Below are positions 60,361 to 64,000 of a stretch of DNA of 64,000 bases, piece after piece; the first letter of the stretch is position 1, and each line of letters opens with the position of its first letter. A model generated the notes under the pieces. The model saw only the letters and a list, made by a program, of their open reading frames with translations. It was not told the DNA's origin and ran no database searches. Origin of the DNA: Amblyornis subalaris (taxonomy: Eukaryota; Chordata; Aves; Passeriformes; Ptilonorhynchidae). The DNA lies in assembly GCA_018881555.1 (NCBI GenBank), contig JACAXG010000009.1, forward strand, positions 14,283,326 to 14,347,325, read 5' to 3'. Position numbers and translations under genes: made by a program.

Positions 60361-63300
60361 ATTATCCTCTTTTTTTTGGCCTTAGACTGAGTTTACAAAT
60401 ATCTAAGCTTTTACATTCTGGCCGTTTTCTCACTTTTCCCTGCATTCCTTGAGGAGTAAGTGGCCATACCATGCTGTGTTGTTAGTCATTCTTTGCATAT
60501 GGGTCTAAGATTCATTAAATGTATGCAGGTTTTTTTGTACTTTCTTCCCAAGCTCTGCCTTATGCAGCTGTCCTGACGACAAAAAAGAAAAACCCCTCAT
60601 AAATATTTCATAAGAGTATTTAGGGATCAGCCTTTTCTTAGAGAGGAAGGACCCTCCTTCCAATAATATCAATTATACATACACTTTTAGAGACACTTCT
60701 TTTGTTTTCTGGGCTCACTAAATTGGTTTAAGCGCTGATTCTTTAAAAAACTTGCATGATTAAACAATCTGTATGTACCAATAAACAATGCCTTTTCAAA
60801 TACTTGGTCTTAGTCCACTTTTCTGAGTGTACTCAACTCTTCAATTACTCTGAAAGTGAAGAAATGTAAGAAAACTTCTGCTCTGGGAGACATAAAGAAG
60901 CATACAGAAGCACAGTGAAAATGAAGCCTTGTATGTTCACCTGAACCGGTATAAGAGGCCTGGAGGAAGGGGAGAGGTGCTCAAGAAATCTGAAAGGCAA
61001 ACGTGCTTTTACTGATTTTTTTATGCTGCTGAAATTGTGGCCTTTCAAAAATAATATTTTCATTGCTTAATGCCTGTTTTTTGCTTAGGTTATGTTATCA
61101 TTTTGAGCTTACAGTTTAGTGGGTAGAGGATAAGGTAAATAGAAAATGGAAGCAAAAACCTACCCAGAGCTTATATCAGAAAAGTGACCGAATGACTACA
61201 AAGAACAGATGTTTCAATGCCCGTTTAAATATGTGTTAGAGTCCCAAATGCAACTCAGAAGTGCAGAGCATCAGTTGCCACTGCATAGTGGCAAATTAGT
61301 TACCTGCTCATGACTTTGAGCTCTCTGTGTTAAGTACAATATTTCAGCATGGACCACAGTATTGATAGACAGAAGTTTGATTGATCTTGTCTTTTATTTT
61401 CATAAGTACGCTAGTGGCTAGAAATGAAAATCCAGATTGTACTCTAGCTTCTAGGAGGAGAGGCTGCCCCAAGTAAGGTATATAAAAGCTCAATAGAAGT
61501 GGTTGAAAAGCAGTAGCATTTTGCATACATTGACCAGAATATGGTAGTATGATGTGCTGTAGGAGACAAGGGAAGAACACAGGTTATCCAGCTGTCTAAC
61601 TGCAGGGTGTGTTTCTTATTTAAGCAGTTACAGAACTCATATTTAATTTGTTTTTGCTTAAACACAAGTTCAGACAAGAAGCCTAAGTTTCAGAACAAGA
61701 AACGTTTGTCTTTTGGCTGCACTGGCCATGTTTTCATACTCTGTGAATTGTTATGAAACAAGCCTGATTTCTTGTAACCTGGGCATTTTTGTGAGTCAGT
61801 CAGATCCATGGAAGTGATCCCTGTGTTCAGACCTGCAGTTATTGCATTAATAGACATATGATGGTTTTCCCTGCATTTTATTGTTATGATTGGGAAGCAG
61901 TTAATTTTGGAAGCTTACAGCTGCATTTTGATTCAATGTCAACATTATGTTTAGGCCTTTTGGTGGCTCAGAAATCACCTTAATTTTCTTTGCCAGGAGT
62001 ATTGCTTTTTGTTTTTTTTCTTAAATAAAAACCAATAGAGATTTCCATCAGTTTTTGTGAAAGAAAATAGATGAAATAGTTCCTGCAAGACAGTGAGGCA
62101 AAAGGAGCTGAAGCTAAAAATCCTGGATATCCTGTCCTGTCCATGCTTCTTGATACAAAATAGTCGTCTTTGCCTATGTTGGTGTGTGTCTTTGTCCTGC
62201 TGCTGTAATAGTGAAAGTAGTAATATATAAAAAGGCTTAAACTGCAATACTGAAAGAGTTTGACTAGAGGGACTTCAGGGCTCTGAAATCTTGTGCACTG
62301 TCATCTTGGTGGTGAAAGAAACAGCTTCATCCTCTTAGAAGCCATGATCCCATGCCTTTTTATGGCTCTTTCCACAGAAATGTGTCTTGGGAGCAGCCCT
62401 GGGGAGCAACGCCACAAGTATTGCACCAGATTTGCATCACCAGAGAGCCCAGGCTCATTAGAATGCTCCTTCTATGCACAGCTTTGGAGCTTTGCACAGC
62501 TTTTGAGTAGCAATGAGGAACCTGAGAGAGGTGTGAATGCCAGAGAGAGCAACCAGCTTCTGCATTCTGCTCCTGCATTAAAAGTTCAAAGTAAACATGA
62601 ATTTTCTGGTTACTCAGGGTTACATATATGTTATGTCATAATAAACAATCTAAAGGATCAATGTTATGGAAATTATATATTTAGGGATCAAACAACACAA
62701 TGGAAAAAATTGCTCAAATTGCTCAAAAGCAACATCCATTAAAATTCTTGCTATCTGTAAAAAGCTTCAGCAGCATTTGGAATGAAAACATCCTAAAATC
62801 AGAAACCTACATGGTTTGACTAGCAAATATGAAAAGAAAAGGGTTTTATGTTTCTGATTTTTTTCTCTCATTTCAACCTGTCAAATTCATTCACTCAATC
62901 CAAAGGTGTTTCTAAGTGGTTATTTTTTCTTTTGCAAACAAAGGGGGGGAAAATCTCGACAACAAAACCTCAGTTGTAATTTTACCTCTGTTCTCGTTAT
63001 TTTCTCTAAGTCCCTAAAGAAAACAAAAACCTACTTCTTGTACTTCATAGTTCTTATAACCTGAAGATCAATTCAGTAAAGCTTATGATAGTTTCATTGC
63101 TGGCTTTAAAAGAGACTATTTTCACTAAGTAGAGCTTAATGTTAAAAGCTAATGGGAAATTTCACTTATTCATAAGTGATTTGTTTCTGTCAGTACTAAA
63201 GGAGCAATCTTAAGGTTAATATACCTGCAGAGCTTGTATGGTGGTAAATAAAGGAGCTACCTGTTGTATCTGCATATGTTGTCACAAATCTTAAGCCAAG

Positions 63301-64000
63301 GTCAAAACCTTAATTTCAAGCTTTAACATGCTTCCATTTGCCTTGTTCAAACACTATATATAGACTTATATCCTGCAAATGGTGGTATGAGGCTCACTCA
63401 AGGGTCAGTCCTGATACATGAGTTAGGATCCAGGTCTACACACGGTATAACCCTTGCTCAAACTGACACAGGAGGAAAAAGCAGAAATCTGGAGTTCTGT
63501 CAAAATTTCCTTCCTTTGTTTCATATCTTTTCCTGATACCTGGCCAGGGCACCGCTGATCAACTGTTCCCAATGAAAAATAGGGCAAAAAAAAAAAGACT
63601 ATGGGCAGGGCAGGTGCTGGGGAGTGCCAAATTTTCTTTGTGTCTCTGGTGTGAGCTTAAACCCATCTCAAACACAATCACAGTGGCTGAGCTGTGATAC
63701 AGTGCAGGCTGCTGGGAGTATCTTACAGGTAATATTGGCAAGATGGGTCTCTGGATGGGAGCAGCAGTTATTTGAAATCAAAGGCAAATATTGCTCAATC
63801 TTGTCTAATATTTTAAATTCCTGAGGGTATAGTTAATCTGTAGGTACTGCCATTTCACATGTGTAAAGTTTTTTTTAGTTTTAGAAATGTTAGTGCACAC
63901 AGTCTGAAAAAATATGTTGACAATACAGCACACTATATGTAGTGGTAAATGGAGATAGTCTCTTAACAAGGCTCAGGTTTGTAGCTGTATGTACAAGATA
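60361..64000. other. Intergenic DNA, no gene recognised
   Basis: AT-rich sequence to the window end. A 149-codon plus-strand frame at 62293-62742 has no recognisable domain and ordinary intergenic composition. No RNA genes or transposon termini seen. Confidence 0.5.

Noticed and set aside
62293..62742. 149-codon plus-strand frame
   Set aside because: No recognisable homology or domain. The AT-rich 3' half and overlapping minus-strand frame suggest chance.
1..64000. CRISPR arrays, operons, phage or bacterial mobile elements
   Set aside because: The window is a vertebrate genome with spliced genes and CR1/LTR elements. No regularly spaced repeats or prokaryotic gene clusters are present.

Overview
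This is a vertebrate, almost certainly avian, nuclear window: an AT-rich, repeat-poor gene desert with one recognisable protein gene, BTG1. The bird assignment rests on three things. There is a CR1 LINE fragment with the typical octamer 3' tail (7831-7993). There are three short solo LTRs with intact termini, one of which resembles LTRs common in songbird genomes. The BTG1 protein itself is vertebrate in type. A passerine is my best guess, but that is inference.

Layout. Positions 1-43.7 kb hold no coding gene I can support. They contain a 716-bp solo LTR (5353-6068, 6-bp target duplication CACTAT), a 15-bp polypurine array interrupted by a 10-N assembly gap (7114-7329), the CR1 fragment, a 257-bp minus-strand LTR (11267-11523), a 1134-bp solo LTR with a GC-rich core (18233-19366, 5-bp target duplication CTTGC), a poly-C tract (31636-31663), and otherwise unremarkable non-coding DNA. 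A CpG island spans about 43.74-45.42 kb and contains the BTG1 promoter, with FOXO, CRE, NF-Y and ETS motifs and a TATA box at 44699.

BTG1 is on the plus strand in two coding exons (44975-45122 and 46309-46673), joined across a GT-AG intron of 1186 bp, giving 170 residues. The leader contains a possible 40-codon upstream ORF, and the main start codon is in a weak initiation context. The proximal 3' UTR ends near 47.58 kb at a canonical AATAAA. A longer 3' UTR to about 51.1 kb is possible. Positions 51.2-64 kb are again desert, with an AT-rich tandem duplication near 56.2 kb and an unclassified CpG-bearing repeat-like block at about 59.8-60.36 kb.

How it works together: BTG1 is an antiproliferative adaptor that links the CCR4-NOT deadenylase and PRMT1 to target mRNAs and transcription factors. 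The surrounding desert most plausibly holds distal regulatory DNA for it or for neighbours outside the window. I found no operon, CRISPR array, tRNA or rRNA gene, and no convincing novel multigene system. The long open frames in the CpG island and in the GC-rich LTR are best explained by base composition.
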